A program made the translations under genes and the position numbers. From Acidobacteriota bacterium (GTDB lineage: Bacteria > Acidobacteriota > Terriglobia > Terriglobales > Acidobacteriaceae), in the NCBI GenBank assembly GCA_021778815.1, contig JAJYBW010000066.1:1-11663 (forward strand): a DNA stretch of 11,663 bases. The letters are read 5' to 3'. A model generated the notes under the pieces. The model was given only the letters and a program-made list of their open reading frames with translations. It did no database searches and had not been told where the DNA came from. Positions 6,911 to 11,663 of the stretch are shown piece after piece; position 1 is the stretch's first letter; the number at the start of each line of letters is the position of its first letter.

Positions 6911-7831
6911 TTACTCGAGATTCTGTACCTGCTCGCGAGCCTTTTCGATTTCCGACTTCATGGCCAGACCCAATTCTGTAATGCGCAGGCTGCGGGCCGC
7001 GATACTGCCGGTCTTCGACAGGGTCGTGTTAGCTTCGCGGGTCATTTCCTGCAGCATGAAGTCGAGCTTCTTGCCCACCTCGCCGCCTTGATAGAGCAGC
7101 CGGCGAAACTGATCGATGTGGGCGCGGAGCCGTGCCAGTTCCTCTTCGATGTCGCTGCGTTCGGCCAACAGCGCGGCTTCTTGCAGAATCCGATCGCGAT
7201 CGAGATTGAAGGTGTCGCCGAGGAGCTCGCGCATTTTCTGGTCGAGCCGCTCGGTCTGCGCCTGCTGCATGCCGGCGCGCAGGGAGGACAACTCATCGAC
7301 ATATTCCTGCAGGCGAGAGAGTATCCGATGCAGCTCTTCGGCCAGCGCGTGGCCTTCCTGCGCGCGCATGGTATTCAGGCTCTCCATGGCGGGTTGCAGC
7401 GCAGCCGCGGCGGCCAGTTCAATCTGGGATTGCTCGGCTTCTTCCGCGCGCGGAGCCTCCATCGACCAAACTCCGGGGAGTCGAAGGGCGGAGTTCAAAT
7501 CCGGCTGGACGCCTCGCAGTTTGTGCTCGCTGCTGGCGGCGCGAAAGGCTTCAATATAAGCCTTGACCACGGCTGAATTGTATTGTGGAGCGGGAGGGGC
7601 GCTCTCTCGCTGCACGGAAAGGCGCACTTCAATGTGACCGCGAACCACATGTTCCTTGATTGTTTTTCGCCACTGAATTTCTAGCGCGTCCATGCCGTTC
7701 GGCAGATAGAACTGCAAATCCAGATAGCGATGGTTGACGCTTTTCAACGTTACGACGAAGGTGGTGTTTCCCGGGGCGACGCCGGTCAGGCGAGCAAATC
7801 CTGTCATGGAACGAATCGGCAACTGACTCAT
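6911..7831 (-). CDS. yicC: YicC/YloC family endoribonuclease
   Basis: A 306-residue YicC-family protein (E. coli YicC is 287). The N-terminal domain starts with SMTGFARLTG at 8-17, followed by TLKSVNHRYLDLQFYLP at 28-44, both family signatures. The C-terminal DUF1732 part includes RSDIEEELARLRAHIDQF at 225-242 and GKKLDFMLQEMTREANTTLSK at 253-273, the most conserved stretch of the family. Residues 125-205 are strongly helical and probably coiled-coil. Members are reported to be metal-dependent endoribonucleases and to act in small-RNA turnover with PNPase; here function is by family only. The ATG at 7831 overlaps the TGA of the upstream ABC transporter as ATGA, with AAGGA 7 bases upstream, so the two are translationally coupled. 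The yicC-gmk pairing is widespread in bacteria. Confidence 0.95.
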   Translation of the reverse strand: MSQLPIRSMTGFARLTGVAPGNTTFVVTLKSVNHRYLDLQFYLPNGMDALEIQWRKTIKEHVVRGHIEVRLSVQRESAPPAPQYNSAVVKAYIEAFRAASSEHKLRGVQPDLNSALRLPGVWSMEAPRAEEAEQSQIELAAAAALQPAMESLNTMRAQEGHALAEELHRILSRLQEYVDELSSLRAGMQQAQTERLDQKMRELLGDTFNLDRDRILQEAALLAERSDIEEELARLRAHIDQFRRLLYQGGEVGKKLDFMLQEMTREANTTLSKTGSIAARSLRITELGLAMKSEIEKAREQVQNLE

Positions 7832-9690
7832 GAATGATTCCTTGCTGCGACGGCAGCTTCTGAAATATCGAAGAATTGCAGCTGATGCAACTTCTGAAAT
7901 GTCGGAGAACTTGTGAGCAGTTCCTCATAGGTTCCGATGGCGGTGATCGAACCTTCTTCCAGAACGGCAATGCGGGTGGCGCGGCGAACGGTGGAGAGGC
8001 GATGGGCGATGACGAAGACGGTACGATGTTGCATCAGGTTCGCAAGAGCAGCCTGGACTAACGATTCACTCTGAGCGTCGAGGGCGGAGGTGGCTTCGTC
8101 CAAAATTAAAATGGGCGCATCTTTCAGCAGGGCGCGAGCGATGGCCAGGCGTTGGCGCTCGCCGCCGGACATGCGAAAACCTTTTTCTCCAATGACGGTG
8201 TCGTAGCCATCCGGCATCTGCTCAATAAACTCGTGCGCCAGGGCAGCCTTGGCAGCGTCGATGATCTTTTGCTTGGGTACGTCGGGTTGGCCGTAGGCAA
8301 TGTTGTTGCGCACCGTGTCGTTGAACAGAATCGTTTCCTGGGTGACCTTGGCGATCAGGGTGCGCAGGGAGTGGAGGCTAACATCGCGCAAATCATGGCC
8401 ATCGATCATGATGGCGCCACTGGTGACGTCGAAGAAGCGTGGAATCAGGTTGACCAGGGTCGTCTTTCCGGCGCCGCTGGGGCCGACGAGCGCGATCACT
8501 TCACCCCGGTGCGCGATCAGATTGATGTCGTGCAGCACTTGTTTCTGGCCTTCTTCGTCTGCATAGCAGAAATTGACGTGGTTGAAGGAAAACGTCTTCT
8601 TGAAGGCCTTCAACTGGACCGGACCCGGCTTCTCGCGAACATCGTCCTGCGCATCGATGAAGTTGAAGATGGAAGACGAAGCGCCCATGGCCTGTTGAAA
8701 ATTGTTATAGAACAGGGCAAACTTTCGCACCGGATCGTAAAGCTTGAATACGGCAACAATGAAGGCGAGAAAGACCCCCTCGGTCATGGCGTGCTGCTGA
8801 ATTCGCGTCCGTCCCAGCAGCAGCAGCAACGCGATTGCGACGAAGCCGATGAAGTCCATTAAGGGAGAACTGATGGCCTGGGCGCTGACCGATCGCAGGT
8901 TGGCGCGGAACAGGCGCCGGGCCGCGGTGCGAAACCGGACCATCTCCCACACTTCCATGTTGAAGGCTTTGACGATGCGGTTGCCGGTGACGGTTTCATG
9001 CAGGATGTTCTGGATCTCCGCCAGCTTGTCCTGTCCGCTGCGCGTGGTGGTGCGGACGCTGCGTCCGATGCGCCGTGCCGACGATATGACCACCGGAACG
9101 AACAGCAGCAACACCCAGGCCAGCTTGCCTCCGTACAAAATGACGACAACGGTGAGGAACAGGAAGGTGAAAAATTGCTGCAGAAACTCCGACATGACCG
9201 TCGACATGGCAAACTGCACTTTTTCGACATCATTGATCAAGGTGGAAAGAATGGTCCCTGTCGAGTGTTTCTGGAAAAAGGAGACCGAACGGCGCAGGAT
9301 GCTTTCATACAGGTCATTGCGCAGATCCGTAATCAAACCGTATCCGGCGTAGTTTGACAAATATGTGCCCAGGTAATCGCACAGACTTTTCACAATGGAT
9401 GACGTGACCAGCGCAAAGGCGACCATGGTCCATGCGTTGTGAAAATGACCGGGAACCAGTTGTTCTAGATTCAATTGCACGACGCGATGGTCGATGACAA
9501 CGCCATGCGCACCGAACAGCGGCAAGTGCGGTGTTATATCGGAAGGCTTCAGTACCTGATCGAAGATGGGTTTGATCAGCAGTACGCGAAATGCGTCCAG
9601 CAGGCCAACCATCGCCATCAGCAAAATGGAGGCGAGCGCCTGCAAAGTGTAGGGGCGTACGTACGCGAGCAGGCGGAGGTAGAACTTCAT
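7828..9690 (-). CDS. MsbA-like ABC exporter (fused membrane and ATPase domains)
   Basis: A 620-residue half-transporter expected to work as a homodimer in the inner membrane. The membrane domain (about 1-330) has probable helices near 14-38, 86-105, 165-185, 190-206, 278-294 and 302-316, with a roughly 45-residue external loop between the first two that is longer than in E. coli MsbA. The ATPase domain (about 360-605) is complete: Walker A GPSGAGKT 403-410, Q-loop Gln451, signature MSGGE 507-511, Walker B ILILDE 527-532, D-loop SALDAQ, and switch His563. Overall pattern is the MsbA/lipid-flippase subfamily; lipid A-core flipping is the likeliest job in a Gram-negative cell, but multidrug or other lipid export cannot be excluded from sequence. 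The ATG at 9690 has GAGG 7 bases upstream, next to a stem-loop. First gene of a probable msbA-yicC-gmk-rpoZ operon. Confidence 0.93.
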   Translation of the reverse strand: MKFYLRLLAYVRPYTLQALASILLMAMVGLLDAFRVLLIKPIFDQVLKPSDITPHLPLFGAHGVVIDHRVVQLNLEQLVPGHFHNAWTMVAFALVTSSIVKSLCDYLGTYLSNYAGYGLITDLRNDLYESILRRSVSFFQKHSTGTILSTLINDVEKVQFAMSTVMSEFLQQFFTFLFLTVVVILYGGKLAWVLLLFVPVVISSARRIGRSVRTTTRSGQDKLAEIQNILHETVTGNRIVKAFNMEVWEMVRFRTAARRLFRANLRSVSAQAISSPLMDFIGFVAIALLLLLGRTRIQQHAMTEGVFLAFIVAVFKLYDPVRKFALFYNNFQQAMGASSSIFNFIDAQDDVREKPGPVQLKAFKKTFSFNHVNFCYADEEGQKQVLHDINLIAHRGEVIALVGPSGAGKTTLVNLIPRFFDVTSGAIMIDGHDLRDVSLHSLRTLIAKVTQETILFNDTVRNNIAYGQPDVPKQKIIDAAKAALAHEFIEQMPDGYDTVIGEKGFRMSGGERQRLAIARALLKDAPILILDEATSALDAQSESLVQAALANLMQHRTVFVIAHRLSTVRRATRIAVLEEGSITAIGTYEELLTSSPTFQKLHQLQFFDISEAAVAARNHS

Positions 9691-9701
9691 GCCCGCGCCT
9701 C

Positions 9702-9722
9702 TTGCCTGGCTGGATCAGGCAA
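9702..9722 (-). promoter_or_regulatory. Stem-loop abutting the ribosome binding site of the MsbA-like gene
   Basis: TTGCCTG at 9702-9708 and CAGGCAA at 9716-9722 are exact reverse complements around a 7-base loop. On the minus strand the second arm ends in CAA, and that final AA begins the AAGAGG that precedes the ATG at 9690, so folding of the RNA would touch the Shine-Dalgarno. A role in controlling initiation is inferred; the repeat is directly visible. Confidence 0.5.
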
Positions 9723-9819
9723 TCGACATTGCACAGAGATCTCGCGCATGGACGATGAGCCCAATGTGTTCGACTGATGCGTAGGCTGCGCTTTCATTTG
9801 TCGCTGGGGCACGCCCATG

Positions 9820-9825
9820 ATTGTA
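9820..9825 (-). promoter_or_regulatory. Possible -10 box for the MsbA-like operon
   Basis: TACAAT on the minus strand matches the -10 consensus at 5 of 6 positions and would give a leader of about 120 bases. The position where a -35 box should be is GC-rich and instead occupied by the 9841-9860 inverted repeat, so if this is a promoter it would need an activator or a non-standard -35. Weak evidence. Confidence 0.25.
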
Positions 9826-9840
9826 GAAGAAGGGTAGCAT

Positions 9841-9860
9841 TCCCGCGCGATTGAGCGGGA
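9841..9860. repeat. Inverted repeat TCCCGC / GCGGGA in the transporter upstream region
   Basis: TCCCGC at 9841-9846 pairs with GCGGGA at 9855-9860 across an 8-base loop. It sits where the -35 region of the candidate TACAAT promoter would be, so it may be an operator or merely a chance GC palindrome. Confidence 0.4.
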
Positions 9861-9865
9861 GGCAC

Positions 9866-9893
9866 GCTTGGAATCGCATGTATGCTTGGAATC
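9866..9893. repeat. 10-base direct repeat, 18-base period
   Basis: GCTTGGAATC occurs at 9866-9875 and again, identically, at 9884-9893. It lies directly upstream (in the sense of the minus-strand operon) of the 9841-9860 inverted repeat. Two same-facing copies at a fixed spacing are a common arrangement for binding sites of a dimeric or response-regulator-type activator; the binding protein is unknown. Confidence 0.45.
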
Positions 9894-9938
9894 TTGAAAA
9901 TAATTCGCAGGGTTTGAAGTCCTGAATTCTTCTGATCC

Positions 9939-9961
9939 GCACGGCACGACTGACGCCGTGC
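9939..9961 (-). terminator. 7-bp GC stem-loop downstream of the HU gene
   Basis: GCACGGC at 9939-9945 and GCCGTGC at 9955-9961 form a perfect stem with a 9-base loop, about 104 bases past the HU stop codon. It could end or protect the HU transcript. No U-run follows on the minus strand, so intrinsic termination is doubtful. Confidence 0.35.
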
Positions 9962-9971
9962 CCCGATTCAA

Positions 9972-9988
9972 GGCAGCAGGCGGCTGCC
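9972..9988 (-). terminator. 6-bp GC stem-loop downstream of the HU gene
   Basis: GGCAGC at 9972-9977 pairs with GCTGCC at 9983-9988 across a 5-base loop, about 77 bases past the HU stop. It forms a tandem pair with the stem at 9939-9961. There is no following U-run. Likely part of the 3' untranslated region of the HU mRNA. Confidence 0.35.
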
Positions 9989-10064
9989 GATTGAGAACGG
10001 CGAAGCTGCGGCACACATGCCATTCGCTATGCGCTGGCCGAGAATCGCGGCGGAAGCGAAAAAC

Positions 10065-10334
10065 TCAGTCGAGCAGATGCAGTTCTTTTCCCGGCTTGAA
10101 GCGGACAGCGCGGCCGGGAGCGATGGGCACTTCGGCGCCGGTGCGGGGATTGCGTCCGATGCCGGTTTTGCGGGGCTTAACGCTGAAGACGCCAAATCCA
10201 CGCAGTTCGATGCGATCACCTCCGGCCAGAGCCGTTTTCATGCTCAGGAAGACAGTGTCGACGGCTGCCTCGGCCTTGACCCGAGGTAAGCCGGTGCGTT
10301 CGGCAACCTTATGTACCACGTCTTGTTTGATCAA
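10065..10334 (-). CDS. HU/IHF family DNA-binding protein (TTG start)
   Basis: A small nucleoid protein that binds and bends DNA as a dimer. At 89 residues it has the normal family length. Helices at about 3-37 are followed by RIELRGFGVFSVKPRKTG at 41-58 and the beta-arm tip GRNPRTG at 60-66. Arg61, Asn62 and Pro63 correspond to the arm residues that wedge into DNA. It ends in a basic FKPGKEL segment. HU or IHF cannot be told apart from sequence alone; with no partner gene visible, a homodimeric HU is plausible. The start is TTG at 10334-10332: no ATG is available, GGGAG lies 8 bases upstream, and IKQDVV follows as in other family N-termini. A strong promoter (TTGACA, 18, TAGCAT) lies upstream, with a leader of about 45 bases. 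It is divergent from dcd. Confidence 0.95.
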   Translation of the reverse strand: MIKQDVVHKVAERTGLPRVKAEAAVDTVFLSMKTALAGGDRIELRGFGVFSVKPRKTGIGRNPRTGAEVPIAPGRAVRFKPGKELHLLD

Positions 10335-10385
10335 TTGAATGACTCCCTTTGAGACTGTTGGATGATCGCAAAGTTGCGTAACACC

Positions 10386-10415
10386 ATGCTAGGGTCGACT
10401 TTTCGAGATTGTCAA
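10386..10415 (-). promoter_or_regulatory. Promoter of the HU/IHF gene
   Basis: On the minus strand a perfect TTGACA (10415-10410) is followed after 18 bases by TAGCAT (10391-10386; 4 of 6 matches). The expected start near 10379 gives a 5' leader of about 45 bases ending in the GGGAG ribosome binding site. This is the best sigma-70-type promoter in the window. Its -35 box overlaps that of the divergent dcd promoter. Confidence 0.65.
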
Positions 10416-10437
10416 TGGAGCGGCACTCTCGTACACT
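10409..10437 (+). promoter_or_regulatory. Promoter of dcd
   Basis: TTGTCA at 10409-10414 (5 of 6 to TTGACA), a 17-base spacer and TACACT at 10432-10437 (4 of 6 to TATAAT). The expected start near 10444 leaves a leader of about 68 bases before the dcd ATG. The -35 shares five bases with the divergent HU promoter's -35. Confidence 0.5.
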
Positions 10438-10470
10438 CGCCCTAAAGCCAACTATTTTGCGGGACCGCGC

Positions 10471-10489
10471 TGCGGGCTACCGCCCCGCA
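10471..10489 (+). promoter_or_regulatory. Stem-loop in the dcd 5' leader
   Basis: TGCGGG at 10471-10476 and CCCGCA at 10484-10489 form a 6-bp stem with a 7-base loop, 22 bases upstream of the dcd ATG and 13 before its AGGAG. It may influence dcd translation or be a chance GC palindrome. Confidence 0.3.
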
Positions 10490-10511
10490 TGCCAACCTAC
10501 CGAGGAGAAGG

Positions 10512-11066
10512 ATGTCGATTAAGAGCGATCGCTGGATTCGCGAAAACGCGCTCCAGAACAAAATGATAACGCCGTTTAGCGAAAAACAGGTCCGAGAGGG
10601 AGTTATTTCCTACGGGCTTTCTTCGTATGGATACGATTTGCGAGTTTCCGACGAATTCAAGATTTTTACCAATGTCAACAGTACGGTGATTGATCCAAAA
10701 AACTTTGATGAGCGTTCGTTTGTCACCACCCAGGCAGAATCGGTCGTGATTCCGCCCAACTCCTTTGCGCTGGCGCGATCGGTCGAATACTTCAAAATCC
10801 CGCGGGACGTACTTACGATTTGCGTGGGCAAGTCGACCTACGCGCGTTGCGGAATCATCGTGAATGTGACGCCGTTCGAGCCGGAGTGGGAGGGATTTGT
10901 AACCCTGGAAATTTCCAACACGACGCCTCTTCCGGCGCGCATCTATGCGATGGAGGGTTTGTGCCAGATTTTATTTTTCCAATCGGATGAGGTTTGCGAG
11001 ATCAGTTATGCGGACCGTAAAGGAAAATATCAAAACCAGCAGGGAATTGTGTTACCCAAGCTGTAG
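10512..11066 (+). CDS. dcd: dCTP deaminase
   Basis: Deaminates dCTP to dUTP, which supplies dUMP for thymidylate synthesis. The 184-residue protein has the trimeric dUTPase-like fold. GKSTYAR at 106-112 gives the conserved Ser/Arg pair (Arg112), VNVTPFEPEWEGFVTLEISN at 117-136 includes Glu133 in TLE, the equivalent of the catalytic Glu138 of E. coli Dcd, and the C-terminal YADRKGKYQNQQG at 166-178 is the nucleotide-covering tail. The dUTPase aspartate motif (G-x-I-D) is replaced by F-E-P-E, so I read it as the monofunctional deaminase, not the bifunctional deaminase/dUTPase. The ATG at 10512 is supported by AGGAG 4 bases upstream. No dut gene is nearby. It may be followed by read-through into the next gene: no terminator is seen in the 51-base gap. 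Confidence 0.96.
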   Translation: MSIKSDRWIRENALQNKMITPFSEKQVREGVISYGLSSYGYDLRVSDEFKIFTNVNSTVIDPKNFDERSFVTTQAESVVIPPNSFALARSVEYFKIPRDVLTICVGKSTYARCGIIVNVTPFEPEWEGFVTLEISNTTPLPARIYAMEGLCQILFFQSDEVCEISYADRKGKYQNQQGIVLPKL

Positions 11067-11117
11067 TTGATGCGGGGGACAAACCAGTTTGGGGCATGCA
11101 ATGAAAGACGGTGAAAT

Positions 11118-11663
11118 GTGGCGGAGGTGAATCCATCTTCACTCCATGCGGTCAGTTCCACTTCCGCAAAGAGTGCAGACAGGCGGGCCGTAGTCCGACT
11201 GCCGGAGAAGCGAATACGGGTCTATGTGGTCGGTCTCGACGCATTGCGGGCCAAAGGTCTGCAGGCGCTCTTTGAAAAAAATTGCGGAATCGACATTCTG
11301 ATGGAGGATATTCCTTCGCTCCCAGCGTCCCACCCGGGGCCAGATTCCGCCTTCAGCTTGGCGGTGGTGGGAGCCAATGCTGGACCCGATATTTTCAGTG
11401 TGATTGCCTCCATTCGTTCCGCGCACCCGGGACTTCCCATTATCGTCATGTCTCCTGCCTCGGGTCAGGAAGCGATTTTGAGGGTGCTGATGCTGGGCGC
11501 GAAAGGCTTTCTACATGAAGCCAGCACGCCGGAGCTTTTTGAGAAAGCGGTTCGTATGGTGGCTGCCGGTTCGCTCTGGGCTCCTCGGCGAGTGCAGGCA
11601 GACTTGATTCATCGGCTATTGACGACGCTTGAATCGCAACGGGGGGCTCAGGCGAGCGGGGTG
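11118..11663 (+). CDS. NarL-like protein with a degenerate receiver domain, 3' end off the window
   Basis: An open frame of 182 codons runs to the right edge. Residues about 32-155 follow the CheY-like receiver pattern of NarL/LuxR regulators: a beta strand RVYVVGLDALRAKGLQALFE, then LAVVGANAG, then the typical IRSAHPGLPIIVMSPAS, GAKGFLHEAS and a closing helix. The phosphorylation residues look lost: the N-terminal acidic pair reads Gly-Leu, the phospho-acceptor Asp position reads Gly (in VVGAN), and the conserved Lys is Glu (LHEAS); only the Ser of VMSP remains. A LuxR-type DNA-binding domain probably follows outside the window, but this is inference. The start is uncertain: an in-frame TGA at 11112-11114 leaves GTG at 11118 or GTG at 11127, neither with a good Shine-Dalgarno. 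It lies 51 bases after dcd on the same strand. Confidence 0.75.
   Translation, partial: MAEVNPSSLHAVSSTSAKSADRRAVVRLPEKRIRVYVVGLDALRAKGLQALFEKNCGIDILMEDIPSLPASHPGPDSAFSLAVVGANAGPDIFSVIASIRSAHPGLPIIVMSPASGQEAILRVLMLGAKGFLHEASTPELFEKAVRMVAAGSLWAPRRVQADLIHRLLTTLESQRGAQASGV

Larger units (their letters stand above)
9691..10064. other. 374-base gap between HU and the MsbA-like gene, repeat-rich
   Basis: No gene is supported here. Short frames exist on the minus strand but overlap each other in two frames, have no Shine-Dalgarno and look compositionally random. The gap holds two GC-rich inverted repeats just after the HU gene (9939-9961, 9972-9988), a 10-base direct repeat with an 18-base period (9866-9893), an inverted repeat (9841-9860), a lone TACAAT -10-like hexamer (9825-9820, minus), and a stem-loop touching the transporter's ribosome binding site (9702-9722). 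It most likely contains the 3' end of the HU transcript and the promoter and leader of the transporter operon. Confidence 0.7.

Noticed and set aside
6896..7576. Plus-strand open frame (226 codons) opposite yicC
   Set aside because: It is antisense to conserved YicC motifs, and its sequence is the mirror of that codon pattern with no family resemblance.
8152..8862. Long plus-strand open frame (236 codons) opposite the ABC exporter
   Set aside because: It lies wholly antisense to an intact, motif-complete ATPase gene; its protein has no recognisable domain and is explained by GC-rich codon bias opening the antisense frame.
9866..9893. Start of a CRISPR array
   Set aside because: Only two copies of a 10-base repeat with an 8-base gap; repeat and spacer lengths are far too short.
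9715..10023. 102-codon minus-strand frame in the HU-transporter gap
   Set aside because: It overlaps another 109-codon frame in a different phase; both lack a Shine-Dalgarno, look compositionally random and run through several stem-loops.
10512..11066. Bifunctional dCTP deaminase/dUTPase
   Set aside because: The dUTPase-type G-x-I-D motif is absent (F-E-P-E instead), so the ordinary deaminase is the safer call.
11139..11426. 95-codon minus-strand frame at the right end
   Set aside because: Antisense to the receiver-like protein, which has clear family resemblance; this frame has none.

Overview
The window reads as a compact, GC-rich (roughly 58-60 % by eye) chromosomal housekeeping region of a Gram-negative bacterium. 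The gene order (MsbA-like transporter, yicC, gmk, rpoZ, coaBC, family 4 uracil-DNA glycosylase, priA) and the protein style fit Acidobacteriota (Terriglobia-like) best. That placement is inferred from remembered gene order and sequence style, not from a search. No tRNA, rRNA, CRISPR array, insertion sequence or clear sign of recent gene transfer was seen.

Layout. Positions 1-10334 are read on the minus strand. In transcription order they hold: an HU/IHF-type DNA-binding protein (10334-10065, TTG start); a 374-base gap without a convincing gene but rich in small inverted and direct repeats; an MsbA-like ABC exporter (9690-7828); yicC, joined to it by an ATGA stop/start overlap; gmk (GTG start); rpoZ; a 180-base gap; coaBC; a family 4 uracil-DNA glycosylase; a dienelactone-hydrolase-family protein; priA; and the 5' end of an unrecognised small protein that runs off the left edge. 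Positions 10512-11663 are read on the plus strand: dcd (dCTP deaminase), then a truncated NarL-like protein whose receiver domain appears to have lost its phosphorylation residues.

How the genes fit together. The minus-strand block combines envelope lipid export (MsbA-like), RNA turnover (YicC), GMP-to-GDP conversion (Gmk), the RNA polymerase omega subunit (RpoZ), coenzyme A synthesis (CoaBC), uracil repair (Udg) and replication restart (PriA). Close spacing suggests sub-operons msbA-yicC-gmk-rpoZ and coaBC-udg-dlh-priA, split by the 180-base gap. Dcd, which feeds dUMP/dTTP synthesis, is divergent from the HU gene.

Most notable non-coding features: overlapping divergent promoters between HU and dcd whose -35 boxes share one near-palindromic heptamer; a stem-loop abutting the ribosome binding site of the MsbA-like gene, with further repeats upstream; and a -10-like hexamer exactly 7 bases upstream of the coaBC ATG, which has no Shine-Dalgarno and may be translated from a leaderless transcript. 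I found no clearly new multi-gene system. The degenerate receiver protein at the right edge and the structured leader of the transporter operon are the best leads.
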